Shown here: piece by piece, positions 1-10,700 of the stretch | Layout of the letters: each line of letters starts with the position of its first letter | How positions within the stretch are numbered: position 1 is the stretch's first letter | From: Ectocarpus siliculosus | Taxonomy: Eukaryota > Sar > Phaeophyceae > Ectocarpales > Ectocarpaceae | Direction: 5' to 3' | DNA: 64,000 nt | Assembly (NCBI GenBank): GCA_000310025.1 | Contig: FN649741.1 | Span: 6,690,881 to 6,754,880 of the forward strand | Made by a program: the position numbers and the translations under genes | The notes under the pieces: model-generated | What the model was told of the DNA's origin: nothing | What the model saw: the letters and a program-made list of their open reading frames with translations, nothing else | The model's database searches: none

Positions 1-983
1 CGCACACCCGGATGAGAGCCGTTGATGGAGAAGACACCCAAGAAAACAAAACATGAATCGATGGTCTAGAGGACGAGAGCTGGATAGTTTTGTACTCACC
101 TCTCCTCTCAAGCAGCCGACTTTTTGCCGTTCGGAGACACAAACCACGCTTCTCCGTGCCCTCCAAACCACCCCTGTCTGTTTGTTTTTTTGTGCACGCT
201 TCACGAGCTCCCGCCATGTATCAGCCGGCAAAACATTGACACGGTGACTTTAGGGTTGTCCGGATCCCTCTATGAGCTTGCTACGTTGAGTGTGCGCTTC
301 GCAGTGGTTGGTGTTTAGGACGGAAGGGGCGGTCGTCTACTAATCCCGCCGCTCTTGGAAACATTTTCGCAACCTGCCCCATTTCAAAATGTTTGAGAAT
401 ATTTTGTCAAACGAGCGACTTTTGCCCCATTTCAAAATGTTTGAGAATATTTTGCCGAAGATTTTCTCCCATAAACAGTGAAACAAAATCTTTGTCCGCA
501 AATGTTTGAAAATATATACATTTTCGCAAAGATTTGGCGACCATAAACATGGGTCTTATCCCTGGAGTTGCAAATTGCATGGATGATCTTGTTAAAACGT
601 TAATATATTTGGTTGTGGCACGAAGGTTTGCGGTATTATCAGCACCTGAAAATGAAGGAAAAATCGAGAGGACAACATTGAGTGAATATTGTTTTGGAAG
701 ATATTTAGCCTCTACGCTCTAATATTTATGGGGATATGGTAAAAAATGTGGTTTGAGGAGATTTATTTGCTCACATTAACTATCTACCTTTGTAATTTTC
801 AAGTTGATTAGAACTACATTAATTGTACGCATCGACAATATCCTGTACAAGTTTTCTCCCCTCTACATCGCTGTGACCCCGTATTACCATGGAAAAAATA
901 TCCCCTTTTACACGATCCATCCCTCGTTAGCGTTGTACCGGGGAGTGACGTCACTTCCTTTTCCCTTTCCACAGGATCAGTGG
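1..983. other. upstream non-coding stretch
   Basis: No gene is supported here. Open frames are short and in unrelated phases, with no splice pattern or recognisable protein. The stretch holds a 30-bp direct repeat and leads into the promoter-like region of the glycosyltransferase gene. Confidence 0.4.
377..454. repeat. 30-bp identical direct repeat
   Basis: The same 30 bases (CCCCATTTCAAAATG followed by TTTGAGAATATTTTG) occur at 377-406 and again at 425-454, 48 bp apart start to start. They lie about 0.95 kb upstream of the glycosyltransferase start. The role is unknown; a duplicated regulatory site or a small local duplication are both possible. Confidence 0.85.
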
Positions 984-992
984 TATAAAATA
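984..992 (+). promoter_or_regulatory. TATA-like box of the glycosyltransferase gene
   Basis: TATAAAATA is preceded by a pyrimidine-rich run (CCTTTTCCCTTTCC). It would place transcription start near 1010-1020 and leave a leader of about 390 nt before the ATG at 1401. Assignment rests only on motif and position. Confidence 0.35.
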
Positions 993-1400
993 CGTGTCCT
1001 TTGGTATCGTACTTTTGCGTACTCTTGTAGTGTCACTTCTTGAGTCCAACTGGCTGGGTGTTCAACTCGTAGGAATCAAACTGTTTCGAAGGGTCATAAT
1101 TCAAAGAACTCAAACTTGTTGAAATGTACCCCTTTGTTTTGAATGTCCGTTCTGCCTCCTTTTGGGTATCTATTTGGTATACGATGAGGTCTTGGGAAGT
1201 TTTCGACGGAAATATCAGCGCCAATGCTAAGTCTAGAAACAATACTACGTCATCAGGTAAGACTGTTTCTCCTGTCGAACACGGACCTTGTGGTTCGTAT
1301 TCTTCGGTATCGTGATACCTCTCCTCGATCCAAAAATCGCACGCCCACTAATTTACAACCCATACTTCCCTAACCCTGTCTTCTACACTAATCTCCAGTC

Positions 1401-2804
1401 ATGGGTCTTACAATCGGAGAGTTCTTCGTTTCTCTCCTGACCGGCACCCGCAACGGCGAATTCTCCATCTACGTGGTCCTCCTCTGCTACTTCTGGGGTA
1501 TCTGGGGGATAAAGTTTATCCTGAGCTATCTTGTTTATTTCCCCGTCATCGGGTGGGCCGGTGATCACAGTGTTTCTGTCATCGTCCCTACCTACAAGGA
1601 GGACCAGGAAACATTGCAGAAAGCGGTGGAGCGCATCCTGCACAAGTCCAACACGACGGTGAAGGAAGTCATCATCGTCACGGACGTGAGAGAGGCGAAC
1701 ACCATGAACAAGTGGTCTAGGGAGGAGTGGGCGAACAATCCTCGTGTCCATGTCGTGACCTCTGACATCGGTAAGAGGAAGGCCGTCCGTCTGGGTATAG
1801 AGTCGGCAAAGGAGGACATCCTTGTGATCATCGAGTCGGACACTTTCGCAGAGCCCGGGTCTATCGATGAACTCGTCAAGCCTATCGCCCTGAACGAGAC
1901 TGTCGGGGGGTCGGTAGGTGACCAGCTGATCTACGACCACACCGCGAACAGCATCAACTACTTCAACCACCTGGTGGAGCTGATCAAGTACCGTTTCACT
2001 ATACCGGCCCTGAGCGTCTTCAACAGCGTGACCGTGCTAGGGGGCCGGTGCGTGGCCTTCCGTAAGTGCGCCATTGCTCCCCTCATGGATTCCCTCGAGA
2101 ACGAAACCTTTCTAGGGAAAAAATGCGTGAGCGGAGACGACGGGCGTGTCACGAGCCTCCTTCTGGCCACGGGCTGGAACTGCGTCTACCAGCGGACGGC
2201 CGTCTTTCTTACCATATCTCCCCCGACCCTGAAGATCTTCATGAAACAGAGGATGAGGTGGGCCCGTAACTCGTGCCGGCGTACCATCCGAGCCATATTC
2301 GTGGTACCCGAGAAAGATCTGGACGTTCCTTACAGCAGGTTCTGGGCTTACAAGAGACCGGCGGCCCTCCTTCAGGTCCTGACGGTGTGGGTAAACACCG
2401 CGGTCATGACCGCCGTTGTCGGGCTCACCCTGTACAGCCTCGTCACTGGGAAGTGGTTTTGGACAGGAAAAGGTGGTACAGAGGTAACTATTCGTGTCGT
2501 CCTGTTGCTCTTTGTTGGGATGGCCCTCCGTCGCCTCATCCGGATATTCCCCGCGGTGCGAGAAACCCCGTGCAAGTACTTCGGATGGCTTTTACTTTTC
2601 CCCTGGTACCTGTTCCTCATGTGGGGGGTAAGGATGTATTCCATCGTCACCATGAACAAGCAGGGCTGGGTGACTCGTGTCGGAACGGGCGCGGGTGGCT
2701 TCGGAACAGTGGGTGAGGGTGAAGAATCAAAAGCAGTGGGTGAGGATGAAGAGTCAGGAGGGGAGATCCACAAGAAGGCCGACATGGGTTCCCCGACGGA
2801 CTGA
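1401..2804 (+). CDS. membrane glycosyltransferase family 2, hyaluronan/chitin synthase-like
   Basis: This is a 467-residue single-exon protein. It would use a nucleotide sugar on the cytosolic side of the membrane to build and extrude a beta-linked polysaccharide; the sugar cannot be told from sequence. A hydrophobic N-terminal stretch (about 21-52) precedes the GT-A domain, which starts with IVPTYKE (61-67). TDVRE (94-98) and ESDTF (145-149) sit where family members have the UDP- and metal-binding acidic motifs. SGDDG (244-248) holds the likely catalytic acid, and QRMRW (283-287) is the QxxRW motif of processive synthases. Hydrophobic segments follow at about 323-348, 361-380 and 393-417, then WVTR (423-426), the WxTR motif of HAS/NodC-type enzymes. 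The tail is acidic. The start is the first ATG in frame. Lack of introns among intron-rich neighbours suggests transfer, perhaps from a large DNA virus; that is inference. Confidence 0.85.
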   Translation: MGLTIGEFFVSLLTGTRNGEFSIYVVLLCYFWGIWGIKFILSYLVYFPVIGWAGDHSVSVIVPTYKEDQETLQKAVERILHKSNTTVKEVIIVTDVREANTMNKWSREEWANNPRVHVVTSDIGKRKAVRLGIESAKEDILVIIESDTFAEPGSIDELVKPIALNETVGGSVGDQLIYDHTANSINYFNHLVELIKYRFTIPALSVFNSVTVLGGRCVAFRKCAIAPLMDSLENETFLGKKCVSGDDGRVTSLLLATGWNCVYQRTAVFLTISPPTLKIFMKQRMRWARNSCRRTIRAIFVVPEKDLDVPYSRFWAYKRPAALLQVLTVWVNTAVMTAVVGLTLYSLVTGKWFWTGKGGTEVTIRVVLLLFVGMALRRLIRIFPAVRETPCKYFGWLLLFPWYLFLMWGVRMYSIVTMNKQGWVTRVGTGAGGFGTVGEGEESKAVGEDEESGGEIHKKADMGSPTD

Positions 2805-3609
2805 CTCCATGGACATCGACTACTGTAACTGTGTCATGTTTAGTTATGTTGATATATTTCTGGGCTCTATCGGGTTGCCACCCTCATTCCTCCAGTTTCG
2901 ATACGCGCTTGTGCGCGTAAAAGAGTGGTGTGCGGCGTTTGGATATTTTTGGATATTTGATTTTGTGTCTTGTCTACGATAGTTGTATTTATTTATGTGC
3001 TTAGCAGCATGTCATATTTTGTCTACGATGATCGTTGCTATATGTGCTTTGCTGCATGTCATATTCACAGTAGTGGTCCCGATGTAGTGATATCCTGAGT
3101 AGTAGTGAAATGCCCTCAATAGTGGCATCAATATCTCTTGTCATAATCTCAACCCGATAAGTGGCATTGTACCACTATTGAGGACGGGGCTCTCAATAGT
3201 GGCATTTGGGCATCTCATCACCCCAATAGCGGTAATTCTAAACGCCGGAGCCCCCTATGTTTCGTATTTCAGCGCACGCACCACACATACACACGACACA
3301 AGAAGGATTTCTGTGGAGAACGTTGGCAACACGTACGTCGAAGAGGACACCTTTTCTGACTACGAGCTAGAGCTATACAACACCGAAGATCCTGAGAGTG
3401 AGGGGGGTGGAGGGATGCAGGCGCCGCCGTCGTTCGCGGAAATGTCTGGGGTTTTTGGTCCTCTAGAAGAGTGCGCGGAGTCGTGTGGTATTGGCGAGGC
3501 CGGATATTTCCAAATCTCGGCCCTCTTGTCCGGTGAAAACAAACGCAGTGCGCGCAGAAATTTACGCAGACGTGCATGCATCCAATCATATACATTATCG
3601 TTATTCGTG

Positions 3610-3655
3610 TCCATGGGTACCCATGGGTACTCACGGCCACCCACGGCCCACGGGG
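3610..3655. repeat. small CCATGGGTA palindromic cluster
   Basis: A short run of CCATGGGTACC-like palindromic words, the same kind as the longer array at 4.26-4.39 kb and the one at 62.3-62.6 kb. Confidence 0.6.
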
Positions 3656-4267
3656 GACCATAATGACTTTCACCACCACGGGGATCACAACGGGTACCAA
3701 GATTAAGCGTGCTCTATAACATCGATTAGGCGGGGTCGATGAAGGCGCGGCCGCAGCGAGCTGGTACACCCAAGGTTCCGTGAGAGGCTCACAGCACAGC
3801 AGTTAGTGAGTCCAGCATTATTCCAGCTCGGCGCAAGAATGTAAAGAAAGAGAGGAAGCTATCTAAAGCCGACAAACTGGCTTGGTGTGGGCGTGGAGGA
3901 AAGCGCGTCAGTGTGCCCTCACCCAGATCCACGGCGCTAGGCTCACCCAGATCCACGGCGCGACGCTGAGGGCGTCGTCGCATCTCCCGTGTTTCGTACA
4001 GTGCACACGCACGCCGAGGCCTCTTTTCATCATACTTACTTGTTGCAGATTTAAACGCTACGGTGGGTTTTGTTGTTTTCAAAGCTCCAAGACGTTTCGT
4101 CTTTCCTTAGTCGGGACGAATAGGTCCCGTGGTGATCATCATGATTACCCGTCGGCACCCGTAGGGTGCCACACCACCGATACCAATGGATCGCTACCCA
4201 CGGTTAACACCACGGGTGCCTGTGGCTGCCCACGGTGACGACCATGGGCTAGCGTTAGGCATCAGTT

Positions 4268-4390
4268 TGGGTGCCCATGGGTCACCATGGGTCACCATGG
4301 GTACCCACGGGCAATACCCATTGGTACCCATGGGTATTGCCCGTGAGTACCCATGGGCATTGCCCATGGTGCCCATGGGTACCCACGGGG
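4268..4390. repeat. CCCATGGG-type palindromic minisatellite
   Basis: About 120 bp of imperfect, self-complementary units of the form GGGTACCCATGGGCA, in both orientations, so single strands could fold into many hairpins. A sister array lies at 62.3-62.6 kb. Confidence 0.75.
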
Positions 4391-5170
4391 TAATTTCACA
4401 TGGTTATGGCGCGAATGTATCAAACATCTGCACCGAGACAAAGAAATAAACGGAATACTACGACGCAATGAAGAGGGCCGCGGGGCGGGAAAGCTTCGGG
4501 TATGGTTTGAAACCCTTTTGTCACCTGAACGGGCACGCACGAATGCGTGTTTACTACCTCGGGGAGAGATAAAGTAAGGAACAGAACGCCATTTGGCCTG
4601 CGGGTTCGCTTCGGCGACGATTTGAAACCCGGTATGTCGTGACCATCTCGCGTCCACGTGGTTGAAACCCTCTTACGCTTCTTGGGGCGGGGTCGCTTCT
4701 GCCACGACCTGAATCCCTTACCCCTTGCTGTATATGCCGCATATTCGGAACTATTTGGCTCGGTCCTGAAGAACCACGAAGGAAACACTAACATACGTAA
4801 TGACGCCACAAAAAATGATGTTGTGAAAAAATATATGAAGCCAAACACAGCACCATAGAAAATCCACGCTCGACACCTTCACCACGAACTCCGAATCGGG
4901 CATCGTAAAATATCGTCGTTACACGGTGTACGACGCAACAAGGAAAAAAGATTTCGTCGGAACCAAGATATTGACAAGAAGTCGGAACCACGATGTTGAC
5001 ATACGCACGGCACATATCGTCCCGAGAACAGACAACACCCCCGCCAGGAAGGAAACCCATACCGGGAAACGTTGGCATTTTACAATGTCAACCGTGCAAT
5101 GGGACAAAAAAAAACCCGACAACAACGGCAACCCATTCTAGTAAATCCACTGTAGTAGGAAACGTCGCTG

Positions 5171-5448
5171 TGTTACGGTTCGGAATGATACTGTTCCGCA
5201 AGTACGTACACCCTCACAGAGGTGGTTAGCCGCAGTCCGCGGAGCCTCTGCTGGAGTCGTGGAGTTCGCCCCTCCCTTCTCACTCCTTTTCTCGAGCTAC
5301 CCTTCCTGAGCTCGAACTAAAAGAATAAGACCATAACATCTGCAAGGAGGCCTTTGCTCCGACCCAATACCAGCTCCCGCAGCCGGTACAAGTATCTTCA
5401 AGGTTCATCGCACTCGGTACAGTTGCTCGATTGCACAGAGAGAGGTCA
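5171..5448 (+). repeat. separated LTR part of the gypsy element (bases 1-278, plus orientation)
   Basis: These 278 bp begin TGTTACGG and are identical, in inverted orientation, to 6882-7159, the first 278 bp of the whole LTR of the gypsy element. The four bases before it are GCTG. The remaining LTR bases are found at 16390-16548, overlapping this part by only three bases. The pattern is that of one LTR divided by a chromosome inversion. Confidence 0.85.
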
Positions 5449-6410
5449 CCACAGCTACAGCTGGTCTTGCGGGGTCATCTGCGGGATAGTGCCCCTCTTG
5501 GAGGCGGAAGGATGTGCCGATGTGAACGCGGCCCTGAAACATATTTTTCCCGATGAGGATCGACGCCCGACCATCCTCTTTTACGACAAGGCTTGCGTTC
5601 TGGACCGCTACATGAGCGGCCGAGGGGATCTGTCCTGGGTTGGAACGATGCTGATCGTCGACCGGTACGTGACACGTGGGTCTGTGTTTCCAAAGCACCC
5701 GGGGCAAGTCAACGAGAGACTGCGTACACCTCGGCCTAAAGTAGGGCGTGCTCCCTGTAGGTAAGTTGCTCACAGCAGCAGGTTGGGCGTTCTAAGTTGC
5801 AGTTTGCGGGGCGTTGGGAGTGACGTGTACAGTGTGTCCAAACTCCAACTTGGAATGAAGTGCCGTCGTCGAACACATACCCCTGCCGTACCCAATACCC
5901 GTGTTGTGCGCATATCGTTACTGTGGACCCCGGCAGGTTCCCTTATCGGGGCCATACGGAGCTTGAGTTGTCTATCCTCAACAACCCAAACCACTACAAC
6001 AACCCTCTTCTGTGGAACTTGCAGCAAGACCCACCCAAGTTCTACTGGAACTACTCCATTGCCGAGTCCAACAACGGGTGGCTAAGCGGTGCGTCAGATA
6101 CACCCTGCGTCGAATCAATAGCAGTTTCTGGTTAACACCGTCATTACGGCCCCCCGTTGATGTCTTTTCCTCGCTGTCTCACTTTGTACTCCGTGTTGTT
6201 TCATCCATTAAGGCTAAGTACCTCCAACTACGTTAACTACCCTCACTTGTCCTGAAACGCATGCCTCAATTGTTGACCAGGGTTTCGACATGTCCTCATG
6301 CGCATGCCAAAGGCGCTGAACTGTTTCGTCTTGGACAACAACATCTGCTTCAAGAACGAGCTCCTGCTCACCAAAAAGCTGTTGTCCCAGCACCCGACCT
6401 TTGACCGTTA
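5449..6410 (+). pseudogene. KDZ-type transposase gene fragment
   Basis: Spliced-looking pieces resemble transposases of the Kyakuja-Dileera-Zisupton group. The first exon (to about 5758, ending at an AG/GTAAG donor) reads CGVICGIVPLLEAEG, then FYDKACVLDRY, then VDRYVTRG, which match the DKACxxxxY and VDRFHxxxH blocks of the family. Later pieces read FYWNYSIAESNNGWLS (about 6.05 kb), like the family block around N..IAE..N.WLS, and KALNCFVLDNNICFKNELL (6.3-6.4 kb). The 5' part is absent on this side: the fragment begins exactly at the LTR part ending at 5448. Family assignment is from memory of motifs and is moderate. Confidence 0.45.
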
Positions 6411-6725
6411 GTGAAGCACGTACAACACATACTTCCGAAACGGCAGGTTGAAGACGTCAGGAACCGCACAGCTCCCGCTGCCCTCTTTTTCGTCCTCCTA
6501 CGGTGTGTCGAGAGCGGGCCAACATTCCTACCGATCCGAGTTCCCTGGTGCTCTCTACCTAGCAGAGCGGAATTCCACCCGCACACATGTCCTGGGGTGA
6601 TGGGCTGAAGGATACACTTGTTTATGGTTACACCATTCGCGCTGCCTAATGGGGCTGCTTTACGTACATTCGAGCCGTTTAGGTTGCTTCCTCTTATCTA
6701 GCTGCGTCATGTCACTTTGATCAGC

Positions 6726-7159
6726 TGAAACGAGTCGCTCGACTCTAGGAAGGGAGAGGCGGCATTGCATGTTCTCAACGGGTCACTGATATTCCCGTTC
6801 ATGCCAGAGATATTCGGCGCGAGAAAGGTTTACTGGCTTCTCCGCCCACGCCATGCATATTGGACAAAAGCTGTCCCACACTGACCTCTCTCTGTGCAAT
6901 CGAGCAACTGTACCGAGTGCGATGAACCTTGAAGATACTTGTACCGGCTGCGGGAGCTGGTATTGGGTCGGAGCAAAGGCCTCCTTGCAGATGTTATGGT
7001 CTTATTCTTTTAGTTCGAGCTCAGGAAGGGTAGCTCGAGAAAAGGAGTGAGAAGGGAGGGGCGAACTCCACGACTCCAGCAGAGGCTCCGCGGACTGCGG
7101 CTAACCACCTCTGTGAGGGTGTACGTACTTGCGGAACAGTATCATTCCGAACCGTAACA
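6726..7159 (-). repeat. whole LTR of the gypsy element
   Basis: In minus sense it starts TGTTACGG and ends CGTTTCA (TG...CA), directly after the polypurine tract. Bases 276-434 match 16390-16548 and bases 1-278 match 5171-5448, both without difference. Confidence 0.85.
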
Positions 7160-7744
7160 TCCCCCCTAGTATATTATTTACTCATAATATACTAACGCCA
7201 CATCCTGTACTTATAACTAGAGGAATGATAGAACCGCGAGGTCTACCATCAACCGATATGCCTCGAAAGTAACTGATTCACCCGAACTTCACGCGCCATC
7301 TCGTCTCTCTCTTTCTCGTGAGGGACAAAACTCTCGATAATCCCTCTCGTGAAGTTCGTTGTCATGGAAAGCGATCCCCATGACAGTGAATTAGCCCACA
7401 TACCGCCACTAGCTAAAGCGTTATTGCAATCGTGACAGTGATTGCAACCGTGTCCTACAGGACCTAATCAACCCACGCGTGCGCACATACACTCGAGGGA
7501 TTGCACACAACTATCGACTCGGTACCGCCTACCGAGTAAGAGCAAAGGCGTAGGCTCAAACCCCTCAAAACAACTAAACGGAAGTCCTGGACAGGTCCTT
7601 CCAGACTCCCACATTCACACCACCTATTCAAGCGCCCCTTCCTCCCCACTGCCACAACGACAATCACGGGACCCTACATGATACACCCATGTCCCCCCAC
7701 CATGGCACGACATATCCCACAACAACGACGGGATGGGGCAGTCT
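7160..7744 (-). other. 3' untranslated region of the gypsy element
   Basis: Sequence between the end of pol and the polypurine tract. No open frame is supported. It holds an inverted pair around 7280 and 7350 (CGAACTTCACG / CGTGAAGTTCG) that could form a hairpin. Confidence 0.5.
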
Positions 7745-10700
7745 TCAGTGAAGACAACGTTCTAGCTCTTGACGCGTCATCTCCTCCCAGTTCTGGTTAC
7801 TGTAGCGTACACGCCAGTATCGGTCGCGGTAACCGAATACTTGGCCTTGGAGCTTCAACCCTCCTCCAAAGTCTTTCTGGAATGTAAAACCTATTGGGTA
7901 AATCCCCAGGGCTTCACGGGCGGACAACGGTGTACGCGGGGTGGAGCGTGGAGTGAGCTGATCAGCCAGTTCGGGATGATACAGATGCCACAATGCGATG
8001 AAACCATCTAGCTGCAAGCGTGTGAACGCGCGAAGAAGCTCAGATTCCGGCAACCACACGGACTCAACACCAGCCTGAGAAATGGCTTTGTACTCCCATA
8101 CTAAAGAACCAGTAGGTGAATGGACCCGACGGCAATCAGAAAGGGAGACGAACAATCCTTGGTCCGGCTGTTCCACTGGCAGGCAAAAATCGGGACCCCA
8201 CGCAAACTGCATAAATTCCTCGGCTATGGAGTGTCTTAGATGATGAGGCGGGCGAATATGAAAGGGTTTCAACTCGGCAGTGCACACTCTTCTCGAACGT
8301 AGTTTTCTTCCCTGCATCTTCACTTTCACACTCAAACCCCTCTGCAAGATTTCCTCTACTGTCCAGGGCCCGGTGTAGAGATCGTGCTGCAGCTTCCTGC
8401 CCCGCTTGTCTCGGTGACGACTGCTGTCAGCTTCGCGCACCAAGACGAGGTTGCCTTTCTCTACTGTCACCGACGCCGAGGTCCTCGAAATGGTGGCATT
8501 CGCCTTCGACCGTGCTGCCACCCGCAGGTCGTGGCGCTTCTCGAGCACCAGCCTAACTTCCCGGAGGTTCTGCTTCCGTCGTTCCACAAAGTTGTCCAAG
8601 CCCCCCGAATGATCTTGGTTTCCCTCCTCCGAGAGAGGCGCCAACGAGTCAAGCGAGGTGCGAGGTTTGCGGCCGAACAGCAGTTCAAACGGAGTCATGT
8701 GTGGGTGAACGGAGGTGTCTGGTAGCGTACGTTTGATCCAAATGGCCGGCGATACATATTCATCCCAACGGTCGTTCCAGCACTTGCACAGCTCTGCCAA
8801 CAACCCTTGCATCCATCCTCCCAATCTCTCTACTGTGCCCTGACCCCGGGCATGATCAGCTGCGCCAAAAGTGATGTCCGCTTGTAGCCATCGACAAAGG
8901 TGAGTTACCACTTCTCCTCCGAACTCTCTACCACCATCGCAACGAATTACTCTAGGGACGCCGAAAGTCAAACACAGTTCTGACAACGCTCGCGCTACGC
9001 CGATTGCTTCCTTGGTCGCAAGAGGGAACCCAAAAGGGAATTTGGATGCACGGTCAACCACCAGCAAAATGTACTTGTTGCCAGACAACGAGGTCGTGTC
9101 AATTTTGAGTAGGTCAATCTCGAGTTCATCCCAAGGTTCTAGTGGTCTCCCTGGCAGCATCGGTACGCGTCTACTACTGGGCCTTTTGCGACGTCTACAG
9201 CTACAAGATAAAACGTAATGCCGGACATCTCGTGCCAGTGTGGGCCAATGAAAGTGATCCCGAATTAATGCCAAGGTCGCTCCCACTCCTGCATGCCCCT
9301 GTAACGTGTGGACCAATGCGAGGATGTCTGCCACCATGCTTTTGGGGGTCGCTATTACTGGTTTGCCCTTTTCAAACGCGAATCGTAGCACTCCTTTAAC
9401 ATCCAAACTGTAACCCGCTCTACCACTCCCTTCTAGATCCCTCCGAACCTGGCCCAAAAGGGCATCGCTTTGCTGGTGTCGAACGAGTGTGTCTGGATTC
9501 TTCAGCGTGCGCAGCGCCCTATGGATCGCTGTCGACCCCGTGTCCACCGCTGACCTAAAGGGCGATTCCCCCCCTGCCGAAAGCACCTCCCCCACGTCAG
9601 CGGATCGCGTGCACTCGGGCGGAACTGCCTCCGGTAGTTGCGTCGGGAGCGGTTCGATAGGCTCAGGTACGAACGCGGGCTGTAGCCCCGATGATAAAAC
9701 CTGTGCCACGGTAGGCAGCTGAGGGTCGTTTAGGGGTTGCAACCGTACTGAGGGTGTGCGTTTACGGCTGGAGCGACGCGGTGGCAGTGGGTCGTTGAGC
9801 GAGGCGCAGGCAGCAAACGGGAAGTCAGCAAACAGCGGTGCTATGTTCAACTGGTCCGATGCATGTACGACATCCATTGGCTCAGATTCCTCCTCCAATG
9901 TAAGCTCAGCAAGACGCCTGCCATTAAGAACGGGGCCTTGCGGGCCAACCACAGCTTCGGAATTGGGGGTTGTAAAGTCGTCCGGAAAAGAGTCGTCGAT
10001 GTCTCCGGGGGAGGCACTTGCTACGGGAAGACGGGATAAAGCATCGGGCAGTACGTGATGCATTCCTGCTTTCCATTCTAATACTATGTCATACTCCATA
10101 AGCCTAAGCGCCCACCTATGCAACTTGGGGCAAAGCTCCCTACTGCGAAACAACCATGTGAGTGCAGAGCAATCCGTTACTACTTTGAACTGCCGACCCG
10201 CTAAATATGGTTTGAAATGGTCAACGCCCCACAATACCCCCATGCACTCCCGTTCCGTGGGCCCGCGTCGAGCGTCGGTGCGAGAGAACTTGTGGCTGGC
10301 GAAGGCGATGATCCTGGGCGTACCATCGATGGTCTGTAGCAGGGTCGCACCTGCACCCACTGAGCTAGCGTCGACATGCATCTCGAACGGCGCATTAGGA
10401 TCAGGGAAGGCTAACACGGTGGGAGAAGCAAGTGATAGTCTGAGCTGTTGGAAAGCGTGTTCCTCAGTCTCCCCCCACGGAATAGGGAGCTTGCGTGCGC
10501 GCTTGGACGCAAAGGCCTTATTTCGAAGGATGTCGGATAGGGGGGCTGCTATCACACTATATTGCGGAACGAACTGTCGAAGGTATCCTGTCAGCCCCAA
10601 AAACGTGCGCAGGTCTTCTACTGTTCGAGGCCGAGGCATGTTGGCTATCGCTTCGAGTTTAGACGGCGCTGGGTGCATGCCGGTAGCATCAATTATCATT

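Larger units (their letters stand above)
2805..5170. other. non-coding stretch with short repeats
   Basis: No gene is supported. Around 3.06-3.23 kb there are several loose copies of a motif like AATAGTGGCAT. Around 4.49-4.72 kb the words TTTGAAACCC or TTGAAACCC recur three times. The open frame at 3178-3663 runs into CCATGG-rich repeat and shows no recognisable domain. Confidence 0.35.

Noticed and set aside
1383-1970. 195-codon open frame antisense to the glycosyltransferase
   Set aside because: It is a shadow of the conserved GT2 frame and shows no domain.
5171-7159. A 2-kb DNA transposon with 278-bp terminal inverted repeats
   Set aside because: The right inverted repeat is the front of a TG...CA LTR that follows a polypurine tract, no target duplication flanks 5171-7159, and the LTR-inversion reading explains all repeats.
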